Shown: positions 22,614 through 34,122 of the stretch, piece by piece
Numbering within the stretch: the first letter of the stretch is position 1
How the letters are laid out: each line of letters begins with the position of its first letter
Source of the DNA: Paguma larvata
Lineage: Eukaryota > Chordata > Mammalia > Carnivora > Viverridae
Direction of reading: 5' to 3'
Length of the DNA stretch: 64,000 bases
Assembly: GCA_030068075.1 (NCBI GenBank)
Contig: CM057826.1
Coordinates: forward strand, 76,605,312 to 76,669,311
Translations under genes and position numbers: made by a program
The notes under the pieces: model-generated
The model's database searches: none
What the model saw: the letters and a program-made list of their open reading frames with translations, nothing else
Told to the model about the DNA's origin: nothing

Positions 22614-24289
22614 AAATTTGAATTAATTTTTTTGTAGCTTTAACAAAAGATTAACATATAACGTGAAAGTTTAAAGTGTGCAATGTGTTGCTTTGATACA
22701 TTTATTTATTGTGAAATGATTACCACAGTAATATTAGTTAACACATCTGTCATCTCAAATAATTACCATTTCTTTTTTGTGGTGAGAACTTCAAGATCTA
22801 GTCCCTTAGCCACTTTTAAGCATATAATACAGTACTGTTAACTACAATCACCATGCTATACACCAGATCCCCAAACCTCTCTTATAACTGGAAATTTACA
22901 CACTTTACCAACATTTCCCTATTTTCCCCAACCCTCACACCCTGGCAACTACCGTTCATTCTAGTCTCTAAGAGTTCAGCTTTCTTAGATTCCTCATATA
23001 AGTGAGATACTATATACAGTCTTTGTCTTTCTCTGACTTCTGTCATTTAACATAATGCCCTCAAGGTCCATCCATGTTGTTGCAAGTGGCAGGATTTCCT
23101 TCTTTCTCATGGCTGAATAATAACCCATAGTACATTTATACCACACCTTCTTTATCCATTCATCTGCAGACAGACAAGTTGTTTCCATATTTTGACTATT
23201 GTGAATAATCCTACAATTGACATGGGAGTCAGATATCTCTTTGAGATCTGATTACATTTCCTGTGGCTAAATATCTATAAGTGGGATTGCTGGATCATAT
23301 GGTAGTTCTATTTTTATTTTTTTGAGGAAACTCCATTCTGTTTTCCACAGTGGCTTTATCAATTTACATCCCCTCATAGTGCATAAGGATTCCCTTGTCA
23401 CCACATCTTCACCATCACTTGTTAACTTTAGCCTTTTTGATGGGAGTCATTCTAACAGGTGTTGGATGTCTCACTGAGGTTTTGATTTTTATTTCCCTTG
23501 TGATTGGTGATGTTGATTACTTTTTCATGTACCTGTTGGCCACTTGTATGTCTTCTTTGGGGAACTGTCTGTTCAGTTCCTCTGCCTATTTTTAAATCAG
23601 TCTGCTTATATGTCTTTTTGCTAACGAGTCATATGAGATCCTTATATATATTTTGGATATTAATCCCTTAACAGATATATGATTTACAAATACTTGCTCC
23701 CATTCTTTAGGTTTCCTTTTCATTTCGTTGATTATTTTTTCCATACAGAAGCTCTTCAGTTTGATGTAGTCCTACTAAATGATTTTTATTTTTATTGCTT
23801 GTACTTTTGGTATCACATACAAGAAATCATTACGAAGACCAATGTCAAGGAGCTCTTTTCCTATATTTTCTTCTTGGAGCCTTACGGCTTCAGACCTTAC
23901 ATTAAAATCTTTAATATGTTTAGTTAATTTTTGGGAGCGATATAAGATAAAGGTCCAATTTCATTCTTATACATGTGATTATCCAATTTTCCCCGCACCA
24001 TTATTAAGGAGATAATCCTTTCTTCATTAGGTATTCTTGGCTCCCTTGTCAAATATTAGTTGCCTATGCATGCATTTTCCCCCCCGGGAGAAATTCTCTT
24101 AATTCTGTTCCTTGGTCTATGTGTCTATTTTTATTCTAGCATCATACTCTCTTGATTAGCATATAGCTTTGTTAGAACAGTTTGCAGTTTGGAAATGTGG
24201 TATCTCCAGCTTTGTTCTTTCTCAAGATTGCTGTGGCTATTCAAGGTCTGTGGTTCTACACAAATTTTAGTATTGTTTTTCCTATTTCT

Positions 24290-24512
24290 TTTTTTTTTAA
24301 TTTTTTAATGTTTTTATTTTATTTTTGAGAGACATAGAGACAGAACATGAGCAAGGGAAGGGCAGAGAGAGAGGGAGACACAGAATCTGAAGCAGGCTCC
24401 AGGCTCTGAGCCATCAGCACAGAGCCCGACATGGGGCTTGAACTCACAGACCGTGAGATCATGACCTGAGCTGAAGTCGGCCGCTTAACCCACTGAGCCA
24501 CCCAGGCGCCCC
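24290..24512 (-). mobile_element. Feline-type SINE inside L1
   Basis: Reversed full-length copy from a T-rich tail and 'tttttgagagacatagagac' to the head 'ctgagccacccaggcgcccc'. Flanks 'tttttcctatttct' and 'tttttctatttct' are the TSD. Confidence 0.95.
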
Positions 24513-25170
24513 TGTTTTTTCTATTTCTGTGAAAAATTCCACTGAAATTTTTATAGGAATTGCACTGAATCTACAAATGGCTTTGAGTAGTATGGACATT
24601 TTAATAATATTAATACTTCAGATCCATGAACATCAGATATCTTTCCATTTATTTGTGTCTTCTTTAATTTCATTTATCAAAATCTTATAGTTTTCACTGT
24701 AAAGATATTTCACCTCATTGGTCAAATTTATTCCTAAGTGTTTTATTGCTTTTGATGCTATCATGAATGGAATAACTTTATTTCTTTTTCAGATATTTCA
24801 TTGTTAGTGTATAGTAATGCAACTGACTTCTGTATGCTGCAACTTTACTACATTCATTGATTAGTTCTAATAGTTTTTTGGTAGAGTCTTTAGGATTTTG
24901 TATACATAAGATCATATCATTTGCAAACAAAGACAATTTCACTTCTTCCATTCCGATTTGGATGCCTTCTATTTCTTTTTTCTTGTTTAAGTGCGCAAGC
25001 TAAGATTTCAAGTACTATTTTAAATAAGACGGTTGAGAGTGGGCCCCCTTTTGTTGTTCCTGATCTTAAAAAGGTTTCTAATATTTCACTGTTGAGTATG
25101 ATGTTAACTGAGGGCTTATCATATAAGGCCTTTATTTTGTTGAAGTATGCCCTTCTATACCTAATTTAGA

Positions 25171-25358
25171 GTTTTTTTTAATGTCTATTCATTTTTTTGT
25201 GGGAAGAGGCACAAAGAGAGAGAGAGAGAGAGAGACCTAAACAGGCTCTGAGACATCAGTCAGCACAGAGCCCAATGCAAGGCTCAAATTCATTACCCAC
25301 GAGACCATGACCTGAGCTGAAGTCAGATGCTTAATTGACTGAGCCACCGAAGGGCCCC
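25171..25358 (-). mobile_element. Feline-type SINE inside L1 (diverged)
   Basis: Reversed copy with a short GA repeat (about 25217-25233) and the end 'gactgagccaccgaagggcc'. Flanking 'tttagagttttt' and 'tttagaattttt' are consistent with a TSD. Confidence 0.92.
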
Positions 25359-26144
25359 TGTTTAGAATTTTTATCATGAAAGAAGCTTTATTTTGTCACA
25401 TGCTTTTTCTGAAGCTATTGAGATGATTGTGTACTATTTATCTTTCATTCTATTAATATGATGTATCACATTTACTGATTTGCATATGTTGAACCATTGT
25501 TGTATCCCAGTGATAAAGTCCTCTTGATCATGGTGTATGATCTTTTTAATGTGCTGTTGAATTCAACTTGTTAACATTTTGTTGAGGATTTTATGCAGAG
25601 ACATCTACTTCATCTATATTCATCAGGGACATTGGCCTACAGTTTTCTTTTCTGGTAACAGGAGGGGAATGAGAGCCTCATAAAACGAATCCGGCAGTAT
25701 TCCCTCCTTTTCAATTTTTCAGAGAGCTTGAGGATTGGAATTAATTTTTCTTTAATATTTGGTAGAATTCACCAGAGAAACTATCTGATGCTGGGCTTTC
25801 TTCATTGGTGGTTTTTGATAACAGATTCAATCTCTTTACTCAATACAGATCAAATTTTTTATGCCTTAATGATTCATTCTTGCTAGGTTGTATGTTTCTA
25901 GGAATTGATTCGTTTCTTCTACGTTACCCAATTTGTTGGCCTATAATTATTCACAGTAGTCTCTTAAGTCCCCTTACATTTCTGTAGTATCAACTGTGAT
26001 TTCTCTTTCATTTCTGATTTTTACTCTTATTTTTTTCTTAGTCTAGCTAAAGGTCTATCATTTTTGTTTATCTTTCAAAACAAAACAGAACCCAGCTCTG
26101 GTTTCACTGACCTTATCTATTGCTTTTCTGGTATCTCTTTTATT

Positions 26145-26350
26145 ATTATTTTTTTAATTTTTTAAGTTTATTTATTTTTGAGAGAGAGAGAACGCAAATG
26201 GAGGAGGGGTAGAGAGGGAGAGAATCCTAAGCAGGCTCTGTGCTGTCAGTGTAGAACCCAGCATGGGCTCAAACTCACAAACTGTGATATCATGACCCGA
26301 GACAAAACCAAGAGTCGGATGCTTAACAGACTGAGCTGCCTAGGCGCCCC
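26145..26350 (-). mobile_element. Feline-type SINE inside L1 with exact TSD
   Basis: Reversed copy ending 'gagctgcctaggcgcccc'. The exact 11-bp TSD tctcttttatt lies at 26134-26144 and 26351-26361. Confidence 0.95.
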
Positions 26351-27960
26351 TCTCTTTTATTTATTTCTGCTCTCATCTTTATTATTTCCTTCCTTCTGCT
26401 AACTTTGGGTTTAGTTTGTTCTTCTTCTATTTCCTTGAGTTATAAATTCAGGTTGTTTATTTGAGATCTTTCTTTTTTCTTAAGATAGGCATTTATTGCT
26501 GTAAATATCACTCTTAGAAGTGCTTTTTATGCATTCTACAGGATGCACACACCAGCATATTATAGTATTAAGAGTATTCTGAATTTGGCTATATACTTAC
26601 CTTTACCAGTATGTTGTGTCTTTTCACAAATTTTCATGTTACTAATTACTGTCCTTCCATTCACCTGGAAGAACTCCAATCAGAATTTTTTAAGGGAGTT
26701 CTGGTGGTAAAGAACTCCCTCAGCTTTTGCCTGGGAAAGTCTTTATCTCCTCTTCATTTCTGTAGGAAAACTTTGTCAGACAAGGGTATTCTCGATTGGC
26801 AGTTGTTTCTTTCAGCACTTTAATCCATCTGGCTCTCTTCTGGTTGCTAAGGTTTCTGTTGAGAAATCCAATGACAGACTTACCGTCGTAGGTTACAAGC
26901 CTCTTTTCTTTTGCTGTTTTAAGGTTCTTTTTGATTTTTGACAGTTTTATTGGAACATGTCTCAGAAGGGATATCTTCTGGCTGTCGGCCATTACTTCTT
27001 TGAATAAGCTTTCTGCCCCCTCCTCCTTCTGTTCTCCTCCTGGAACTCCAGTAATTCACAAGTTGTTTCTTTGATTGTGTCCCATAAATCACATAGGCTT
27101 TCTTCACTCTTTTCTTCCATTTTTATTTGTTCTTTGGATGGATAATACCAACTTTCCTGCCTTCTAACTCACAAATTCTTTCTTCATCTTGATCCATTCT
27201 GATGTTGATATTCTCTCGTCTTTTGTTTTTTCATTCCATTCATTGTATTTTTCAGCCTTCAAATTTCTGTTTAGTTCCTTTTTATGATTTCTATATTTGT
27301 TAAACTTATCATTTTGTTCATGTATTGCTTGATTCCACTGAATTGTCTTTTGGTGTTTGCTTGTAGTTCATTAAATTTCCTTAAAACAGCTATTTTTAGT
27401 TCTTTAATGGTAAATTGCAGATCTCTATGTCGTTGAGATTATTACTGGAAGATTGTTGTGATCCTTTGGTGTTGTCACAGTTGATTTTTCACGTTCTTTG
27501 AAGTTTTGTGTTAATGTCTTCACATCTGACATAGCAGTCACCTCCTCCAGTCTTACCTAACTACCCTCGCCAATGCATCCAAACTTGTATTTCTTTTTTT
27601 CTCCAACAGAGTGCTGAACTTTTTGGCTAGAAATGCAGACTCCCAAAATGCTATTTTCTCCAGGTGTTACTGTGTAAGACAGTATTTTCAGGTGCTCCCA
27701 CACCATAGCCAAGAGGGCTAGAGCTGTTTCACAGGCCACTACAGGGTCCACAGCCAGGACCAAGGTCCATATGCCTAGTACCTGATGCATAGGTACACAA
27801 GATGCCTCCTAGGTCATTTGGCGTTTAGTACTGGATCCCACAGCTTCCACAAAGGCATTTTTGTCCATGGATGATGCCAATTATTGTTGCTGGCATGGGA
27901 GGACATGAATAAGGGACACCTTATTCAGCCATGATGCTGTCATCAAATTTTAATTAATTT

Positions 27961-28045
27961 AAATGTTAAAAGCCACATAAGGCCAGTAACCACCATATTG
28001 CACAGCACAGTTACAGAAGCTTTGTTATACATATATTGTCATACT
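27961..28045. mobile_element. DNA transposon (hAT-like), right part
   Basis: It continues after the L1 target duplication with 'taaaagccacataaggccag', 'taaccaccatattgcacagc' and 'acagttacagaag', the reversed counterpart of the CTGTCCAATA-type terminus at 22487. Confidence 0.55.
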
Positions 28046-28267
28046 GGAATTCTCTTATAGAAATATAATGAAAGAAAACTTGAATATTATTGACTTTTAG
28101 GTATTCAATTAATAAAAGTAAATATAACTAAGCAAACAGTAACATTTGCGGCATAAAATGTCAGAGTTGTGATCCAAAAGCTTGTTTTCCATTACCAGAA
28201 ATCAATAAAGAATTCCTTTTAACCTCTTGTGAAACAGGCTTTCAAGACAATTACCACAACAACATAC

Positions 28268-28399
28268 CAGGGTTCCATTTACGTCCTGACTCAGGTTCTT
28301 CATCTCCCCAACAATGAATGCAACCAGGTAAGTGCTCATTTTCACACTCTCAGAAAACTCATCCTGAACAAGTCCATCTTCCATAATGACTGATGAATT
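28268..28399 (-). CDS. LNPEP: LNPEP exon 4
   Basis: A 132-base, phase-0 to phase-0 exon with acceptor gcttgtag and donor gtatgttg. It encodes NSSVIMEDGLVQDEFSESVK, MSTYLVAFIVGEMKNLSQDV and NGTL (about residues 334-377). MSTYLVAF is the M1 N-terminal-domain signature near the substrate cleft. NSS, NLS and NGT are potential N-glycosylation sites. The first residues differ from human (KSSVVLDD there, NSSVIMED here), which creates the NSS site; the rest is identical as far as I recall. Confidence 0.97.
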
Positions 28400-28615
28400 C
28401 TACAAGCAAAGGGGAAAAGATAACAGTTCTGTAACTATGGTAATAAAGGACCATAATAAACTAAGAAATTAAAAATTCAAATATAAAACGAGTAGTGAAG
28501 ATGTCAGGCCTATTTTAATTTCTCAGCGTAGAGAACATGACTCTTACTCTAAACAGAGCATGGCCCTTACTTTCATTCTGTTCTATCATCGCTTGTCATG
28601 AAAATATACTGAGTA

Positions 28616-28733
28616 GGAGCACCTGAGTGACTCGGCTGAATGTCTGACTCTTGATCTCAACTCAGGTCAAGATCAAGGGTTGTGGGATAGAGCCCCATGT
28701 CAGGTTTGGCAAAGAGTGTAGAACCTGCTTAAG

Positions 28734-28790
<57 letters not shown>

Positions 28791-28872
28791 GTCCTTCTTC
28801 CCTGCTCCCCCCCATCCCCTGCTTGGTCTCTCTCTCTGTCTCTCTAAAATAAAAAAGGAAAAAAAAAGAAAA
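28616..28872 (+). mobile_element. Feline-type SINE with expanded CT tract
   Basis: The head is gagcacctgagtgactcggc. It contains about 23 CT units at 28737-28782 and ends in an A-rich tail. Flanks gaaaatatactgagtag (28599-28615) and gaaaatacactgactac (28873-28889) form a 17-bp TSD with two changes. Confidence 0.93.
28737..28782. repeat. (CT)n microsatellite within SINE
   Basis: About 23 uninterrupted CT units grown from the SINE's CT-rich region; likely polymorphic. Confidence 0.95.
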
Positions 28873-29982
28873 GAAAATACACTGACTACAGTGAAAATCT
28901 TTAGTTTCAAAAGATGGTTTTAAATAAATGTAAGTCAGAGACAGTAATTAACAGTGATTCTCTTTCTTCCTTTTAAAATACCACGAAAACCAAAATCCTT
29001 CCTTATGACATAGGAGCGTTCCACTCTACTGTTACAAACACAGAAGAAGGAGCTACAGTTGGGATATTCTCTGAAAGATGTGAAACAGCTTTTTAAAGCA
29101 TCATGTTGATGACCCCAAGAAGGCTTAGTGGGATCAAAGGTGATAAGTCACTAAGAAGTACATAGGAGACACAAGATTAGAGCAACCTTGCAAGATTTTC
29201 TGACCATGAATTAAGATATGTTTGGGGATACTAGGCAAGTAGGCATCTCACCACTTTTAGAGGAAGATTAAGGTGAAGAGTAGGGCTAGGAATGGAGCTG
29301 CTGAAGGATGTCCCTGTCGAAGGACAGATCACATCCTCACCTGCCTGCAAAGGTTGACTCCACAGTCTGTTAGAGGTGGCTGCTCTTCTCCCCTAGTCAG
29401 ATGAGCTCTGAGAGGTTCCCATCAGGTTCCACATGGCCACTCAGGTGTCAGGAAAACAAAGACAACCCCAAGTTCTGTCTAGCATAGACAGCTTGGTTCA
29501 TCTCCATTGCCTCCCACACAGAATTTATATCCAAGAAAGAGGTTCATGTTCTTGTTAAGACACCACATTATAATACTGATTTTTCAATAACCAATTAAAC
29601 ACCAAGGTCAATCATGATTCAACATCATCATGCATCACTATTTAGAAAAACAAATTCACCAAGTCTCAGAACATCACTGTGATCTTTAGTACTAGTTCAT
29701 ACAGTATTAATATTTGCACACCTTTAACATATAGCACGTACTTCACATTTCCTGCCCACACGTTTCATATCCAGCAGGTCTTTCTCTTTCTTCAAGCGCT
29801 CCTGGAGCTGACTTCTCAATTAATTTCAACATATATTTAAACTTCTATTTAAGCATTTTAAGAAAGAATAAGAATTTACATCATTTTACTCATTCTCAAC
29901 AGTATCACAAAGAGGAATTCAAGTATTCAGGACAAAGAAAGAGACCCACTCAAAGATTTTACATTAAGGAACAGAACAGTAC

Positions 29983-30121
29983 CTTAGGCATATTTGATAA
30001 AGCAGTATATTGCTCATCCCTTATGATCCTGATGATAAATGTGGCTTTAAATCCTGGTTCATCAAAACAAGGAAAAGCAGATCTTGCTGCCAGGGGTTCA
30101 AATTGAGTTGCTGCAAAGTAC
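29983..30121 (-). CDS. LNPEP: LNPEP exon 3
   Basis: A 139-base exon with acceptor ttgttttag and donor gtactgtt. It supplies the last base of a split Lys, then 46 codons: [40 protein letters not shown] and LSNMPK (about 288-333). The Gln and Glu of TQFEPLAAR match human Gln293 and Glu295; in M1 enzymes this Glu helps hold the substrate's free N terminus. FPCFDEP.FKA.F is a strong family motif. The DEPGFKATF form has Gly where I recall Ala in human. Confidence 0.97.
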
Positions 30122-30139
30122 CTAAAACAAATGCAAATT

Positions 30140-30600
30140 CATTCAATAGTTATTGACCACCTACTATTCAAGGTTTCTTGCCAAGTACTAGGGATATGAG
30201 ATAAGCATGGTATAACCCCAGTAACTAAAGTATCTGCAATCTACTGGGACAGACATAGGTTATATGATGAACGGAAACCTGTCAGGCTTCAAATCATGTC
30301 ATTAATATTGAAAACAAAGCAGTGGAAATAAAGGATAGAAAACAAATTCTGACTAGCAATTGAGATACTATATGGAAACTGGTGATAAACTTTGAAGAGA
30401 ACTTTAAAAAATGAGGAATATTTGAAAAGGTAGAGAAGCAAAGAAAGTATACTCTAGAAAGAGCGGGAAGCACAAGGAAAGACAGCGACAGATATCCAGG
30501 GACAGGAGGTGGTTGTCCAAGATGGCTAGAGATGAAGCCACAGCTGGTCTTAAAAAGGTTTCAGATGGATGTTCAGTAGGAAAGGTGGTCATTAATTGCC
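30140..30600 (-). mobile_element. L2-like LINE fragment
   Basis: The plus strand begins 'tcattcaatagttattgacc', 'acctactattcaaggtttct', 'gccaagtactagggatatga', a reversed L2 3' end. The rest is weakly similar. Boundaries are approximate. Confidence 0.5.
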
Positions 30601-30824
30601 ATTAATCACCTGTACAGACTCTGGCTTCACAACATTAAACCTTAAACTTACTACTTAAACTTTCATGAAGACTAAAACAAACTAGCTCCTCTGTAGTAAT
30701 ACTGATTTCTTTCAAGCTTTTCAGAAACGAATAAACAAAATTTCCTCCCTCTCCTACAGCACAGCAACAACACTTGAGAATTTAACTCATATGAAAAGTC
30801 CTCAATTAATGAAAAGTTGGGAGA

Positions 30825-31033
30825 GGGCGCCTGGGTGACTCAGTAGGCTAAGCGTCAGACTCGATTTCGGCTCAGGTCATAATCTCACTGTTAGTGAGTG
30901 TGAGCCCCGCATCGGGTTCTATGCTGACAGTGCAGAGTCTGCTTGCAATTCTCTCTCCCCGCCCCTCTGCCCCTACCCCACTTACACATGCTCTCTTTCT
31001 CTGTCAAAATAAACAAATAAACTTTTAAAAAAC
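30825..31033 (+). mobile_element. Feline-type SINE
   Basis: A copy from gggcgcctgggtgactcagt to a 'caaataaacttttaaaaaac' tail. It is moderately diverged and antisense to LNPEP. I could not fix its TSD. Confidence 0.92.
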
Positions 31034-31364
31034 CAGGAGAAAAGCATTTAAAAAGATGAGAAAATCAGATTTCCAATTGAACAGAGGAATAAAACAGATC
31101 TGCATTGGGGAAATCATCCAAACATCATCATAGAATAATCAGGGCAAGTGTGGCCCTGCTGTACACATTTCAGTAGTGCTGTACACTAGTCAATATTGCA
31201 CATATATAACCACCACCCTGGACAAGATGGCCTAGCTTGCTTAGGGTTTAGTTTCCACTTTTCAAAGACAGACAGAAAAGAGTGTGGGATTTGAAGAAAG
31301 AAGACCCAAACCCTGCATTTTACCAGTCATGAGTCCAGGCAACGCATACCTCAATTTGCTTATT

Positions 31365-31422
31365 AAAAATTTTTTTTGACATTTATTCATTTTTGAGAGA
31401 CAGAGAAAGAGTGTGAGCAAGT
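31365..31422 (-). mobile_element. 5'-truncated SINE with 24-bp duplication
   Basis: Only the tail and the adjacent GA-rich part of a reversed SINE are present ('catttattcatttttgagag'). The flanks 31341-31364 and 31423-31446 are near-identical 24-bp segments with the shared core 'acctc.attt.cttatt', so this is a genuine truncated insertion rather than a deletion remnant. Confidence 0.8.
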
Positions 31423-31448
31423 AACAAACACCTCGATTTCCTTATTTA

Positions 31449-31665
31449 AAAAACTTTTTTTTTTACATTTATTAATTTTTGAAACACAAACAGACAGAGT
31501 GTGAGCGAGGGAGGGGCAGAGAGAGAGGGAGACACAGAATCTGAAACAGGCTCCAGGCTCTGAGCTGTCAGCACAGAGCCCGATGCAAGGCTCAAACTCA
31601 CAGACCGTGAGATCATGAGCTGAGCCAAAGTTCGACCCTTAACCAACTGTGCCACCCTGGTGCCC
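31449..31665 (-). mobile_element. Feline-type SINE next to truncated copy
   Basis: Reversed full-length copy ending 'aactgtgccaccctggtgcc'. The exact 10-bp TSD tccttattta lies at 31439-31448 and 31666-31675. Its target lay inside the duplicated segment left by the truncated SINE. Confidence 0.95.
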
Positions 31666-32404
31666 TCCTTATTTATTAGATTAAGACTGAGGTAGGATCC
31701 TCTGCCAAACACCTAGGGTTTCTGTTAGAATCAAATAAGACTATTCAAAATAGAAACTACTTGTATTCCACAATTGCCAATATAGATGTTTATTATAAAT
31801 GCTAGACAGTCATACTCTTCATCCACACTCAACATTGTGTTTTCCTGATAAGGATTTGCCCAAATAACTGTTTCTATTAAGTAAACCACGTGAAAGATAG
31901 CAATCGACATATATGCAACAGTTTAAACATGCCATGTTGCTAATATTCAATTTCTTCACTCCACTCCCAAATTCTTACCTAGGTAATAGAGAATTACAAA
32001 AGAGGGCCCCAAGGGACCAGGGGATAAAGTTTAATGATATCCATACCGTTCATATAAAAAGTCTACTTAGATGATCACTTTGGATAAAAATTGGATCATA
32101 ATGTTCTGAAACAAAGAAAATCTTAAGCTATTTTTGAAAGAGATGCATTAATAACTATTTTACATAAAAGTCTTTCTGAGAAGGCTGCTGCTTGAGGATA
32201 CTTCTAATCTATCCTATTTTATGCTGAATATCTTGAAGCTCACTCTTTCATTAGTGACTTCCTCTGCCTTCAGAAATACTGGCTGCAGTTTGAGCACTAT
32301 CTCCAGGAGTGCTGAAGACAATCATGAATTCGTCAGGGGTCACATAAGAGAATTCTAACCCCTGGGAATAACAACGAGCAAATGAAAAAGCAGTGTGAAC
32401 TAGG

Positions 32405-32640
32405 GAGGCAGTACATCATAGTGGTTAAGAATGGGGTTAAAATGAGTGTGAGTCCCCCCTCTCCTACTTGCTAACCGTAAGATATTATTTATGTGCCTCT
32501 GCTTCATTATCTATAAAATGAATAAAATATTAATATCTACCTCCTAATGGGTTTGACGGGATAAACGATTAAACATATAAAATGCTTGCAACAGTTTCTA
32601 GCACTTGAGTTCTCAGTAAATATGGGCTATTATTATCACT
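32405..32640 (+). mobile_element. MIR SINE, nearly full length
   Basis: Forward MIR in order: 'tacatcatagtggttaagaa', 'tcctacttgctaaccgtaag', 'gcctctgcttcattatctat', 'aaaatgaataaaatattaat', 'cacttgagttctcagtaaat'. Confidence 0.78.
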
Positions 32641-33442
32641 GGAATTCAGGAAAGTGCACATGAAGCTCATTATAGCAGGTGAGGGCTGTGGACAAAACAA
32701 AGGCCGCATCTGGAAGAATCTTGAACTAAATCCTATCAGAAAAGAGGAAGTGTGAAGGCTCTCAAACCAAAACCCAACATGGTTAGATCTATACTCTAAA
32801 AATATGAGTCTGGCAGCAGTGTGGAAGACGGTGGCAAGAGGAGGGGAAAGCGGTGACAAGATGAGAAGCCAGTTAAGAAGATACTTGAAGTGTTGAAAAA
32901 AAGACACTGAGAGACTGAAGGACAAAGAAATAAAACACGTCCCCATCCTAAATTGTTTACTAGTTCTTTCAGCATCAGCTTATTATCTAGAATCATAAGT
33001 AAACCATCAACAACTTCTAGACTGAACTCCAAGCTCATTGGCCATCTCCCCCTCTTGGATGACAGGTAAATTTCCCATACCACAAAAATATGATTGACAT
33101 TTACATTTACTCTGACTTCCCCACCAATAAAGAATATATCCCTTAATTCTTTTATCTACTTATTTAAATAATTGTTCTTATTATACTTGGTGAAGGGGGG
33201 TACAAAAATTTCTCTAATACAACTATGCAATATTTGGAGAAAGACAAAAAAGTTGCTTTGAATTAGTTTTCAGACACCTGGAAAAGTATAAACAATCTTC
33301 TCAAATTTATCTTCCATCAAGATATACAACCATGTGGGGGCACTCATTTTACTGAAGCAGTCGGGTTAACAGATTTAGATACTTTCTGTAACAGCAGAGT
33401 TTCACGCACTAATTTGTTTTAATAGATTTAAAAACACTTGTT

Positions 33443-33649
33443 GGGGCACCTGGTGGCTCAGTCAGTTAAACGTTCAACTCTTAGTTTTGGCACAGGTCAT
33501 GATCTCACGGTTTGTGAGATGGAGCCCCGTGTCGAGCTCTACACTGATAGTGTGGGGCATGCTTGGGATTCTCTCTCTCCCCCTCTCTCTCTGCCTCCCT
33601 GCCCAGCTCACACTTTCTCTCTCTCCTCTGTCTCAAAAATAAACATTCT
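33443..33649 (+). mobile_element. Feline-type SINE with 13-bp TSD
   Basis: It begins ggggcacctggtggctcagt. Flanks aaaaacacttgtt (33430-33442) and aaaaacacttatt (33650-33662) are the TSD. Confidence 0.95.
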
Positions 33650-33880
33650 AAAAACACTTATTAAAAAAATATTCTATTTCATATTTTTAAGGAATTGTCT
33701 TCTCTATTTTCCTAGCATTTCCACAACTCAATCTAGCCCATGGCAAGAGTCAACAAGTGGCCATACCCAAAATCAGCTTTCTCTGCCATACATTTATTCC
33801 TTCCACATATAGTAGTAGTAGGCCCAAGGGACTCCAAGGGCAATAATATGATAGGAAGAGGTGACTACTGGATTTGCCTT

Positions 33881-34122
33881 TATTTTTCTTTTTTTCTTTT
33901 TCTTTTCCTTTTTTAAACATTTTTTTTTGACGTTTATTTATTTTTGAGACATAGAGACAGCATGAGCAGGAGAAGGGCAGAGAGGGAGACATAGAATCCG
34001 AAACAGGCTCCAGGTTCTGAGCTGTCAGCACAGAGCCCCACGCGGGGCTCGAACTCACAGACCGCGAGATCATGAACTGAGCTGAAGTCGGACACTCAAC
34101 CGACTGAGCCACCCAGGTGCCC
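33881..34122 (-). mobile_element. Feline-type SINE with long T-rich tail
   Basis: Reversed copy ending 'gagccacccaggtgcc', with an expanded CTTT-rich tail at its left. Flanks tggatttgcctt (33869-33880) and tggatttgtctt (34123-34134) are the TSD. Confidence 0.94.

Larger units (their letters stand above)
22630..27944 (-). mobile_element. Long antisense L1 insertion with internal SINEs
   Basis: The plus strand reads a reversed ancient L1: the 3' UTR near 22640-23000, then ORF2 DNA ('tccatccatgttgttgcaag', 'ggattgctggatcatatggt', 'atgttgaaccattgttgtat', 'tttggtagaattcaccagag') to about 26540, then a jump to upstream L1 sequence ending 'ccttattcagccatgatgct'. Flanking 16-bp repeats, aaatttgaattaattt (22614-22629) and aaattttaattaattt (27945-27960), are its TSD. 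Many stops make it a dead copy. It lies in the same orientation as LNPEP and contains three SINEs in the same orientation. The family looks like an L1M-type element. Confidence 0.9.
16509..28267 (-). other. LNPEP: LNPEP intron 4
   Basis: The largest complete intron here (11.76 kb). It holds MIRs at 17815-18034, 20515-20645 and 20892-21070, SINEs at 18036-18246 and 19298-19530, a (TG)n tract at 20839-20885, and a DNA transposon split by a long antisense L1 that itself carries three SINEs (22487-28045). 16509-17810, 18250-19280, 19550-20510 and 21080-22480 show no gene or repeat I can name with confidence; a weak L2-like tail may lie near 16891-16950. Confidence 0.88.
28400..29982 (-). other. 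LNPEP: LNPEP intron 3
   Basis: A 1.58-kb intron with donor gtactgttc after exon 3 and acceptor gcttgtag before exon 4. It holds one SINE with an expanded CT tract (28616-28872). 28890-29980 shows no recognisable element. Confidence 0.88.

Noticed and set aside
23395..25169. Several short plus-strand frames
   Set aside because: They are reverse-strand readings of the antisense L1 ORF2 remnant.
28662..28923. Frames with long Ser-Leu or Arg-Glu repeats
   Set aside because: They translate the (CT)n tract of a SINE.
32569..33083. Overlapping 125- and 95-codon minus-strand frames
   Set aside because: They cover the tail of an MIR and L2-like DNA, with low-complexity Phe/Ser/Leu composition and no homology I recognise.
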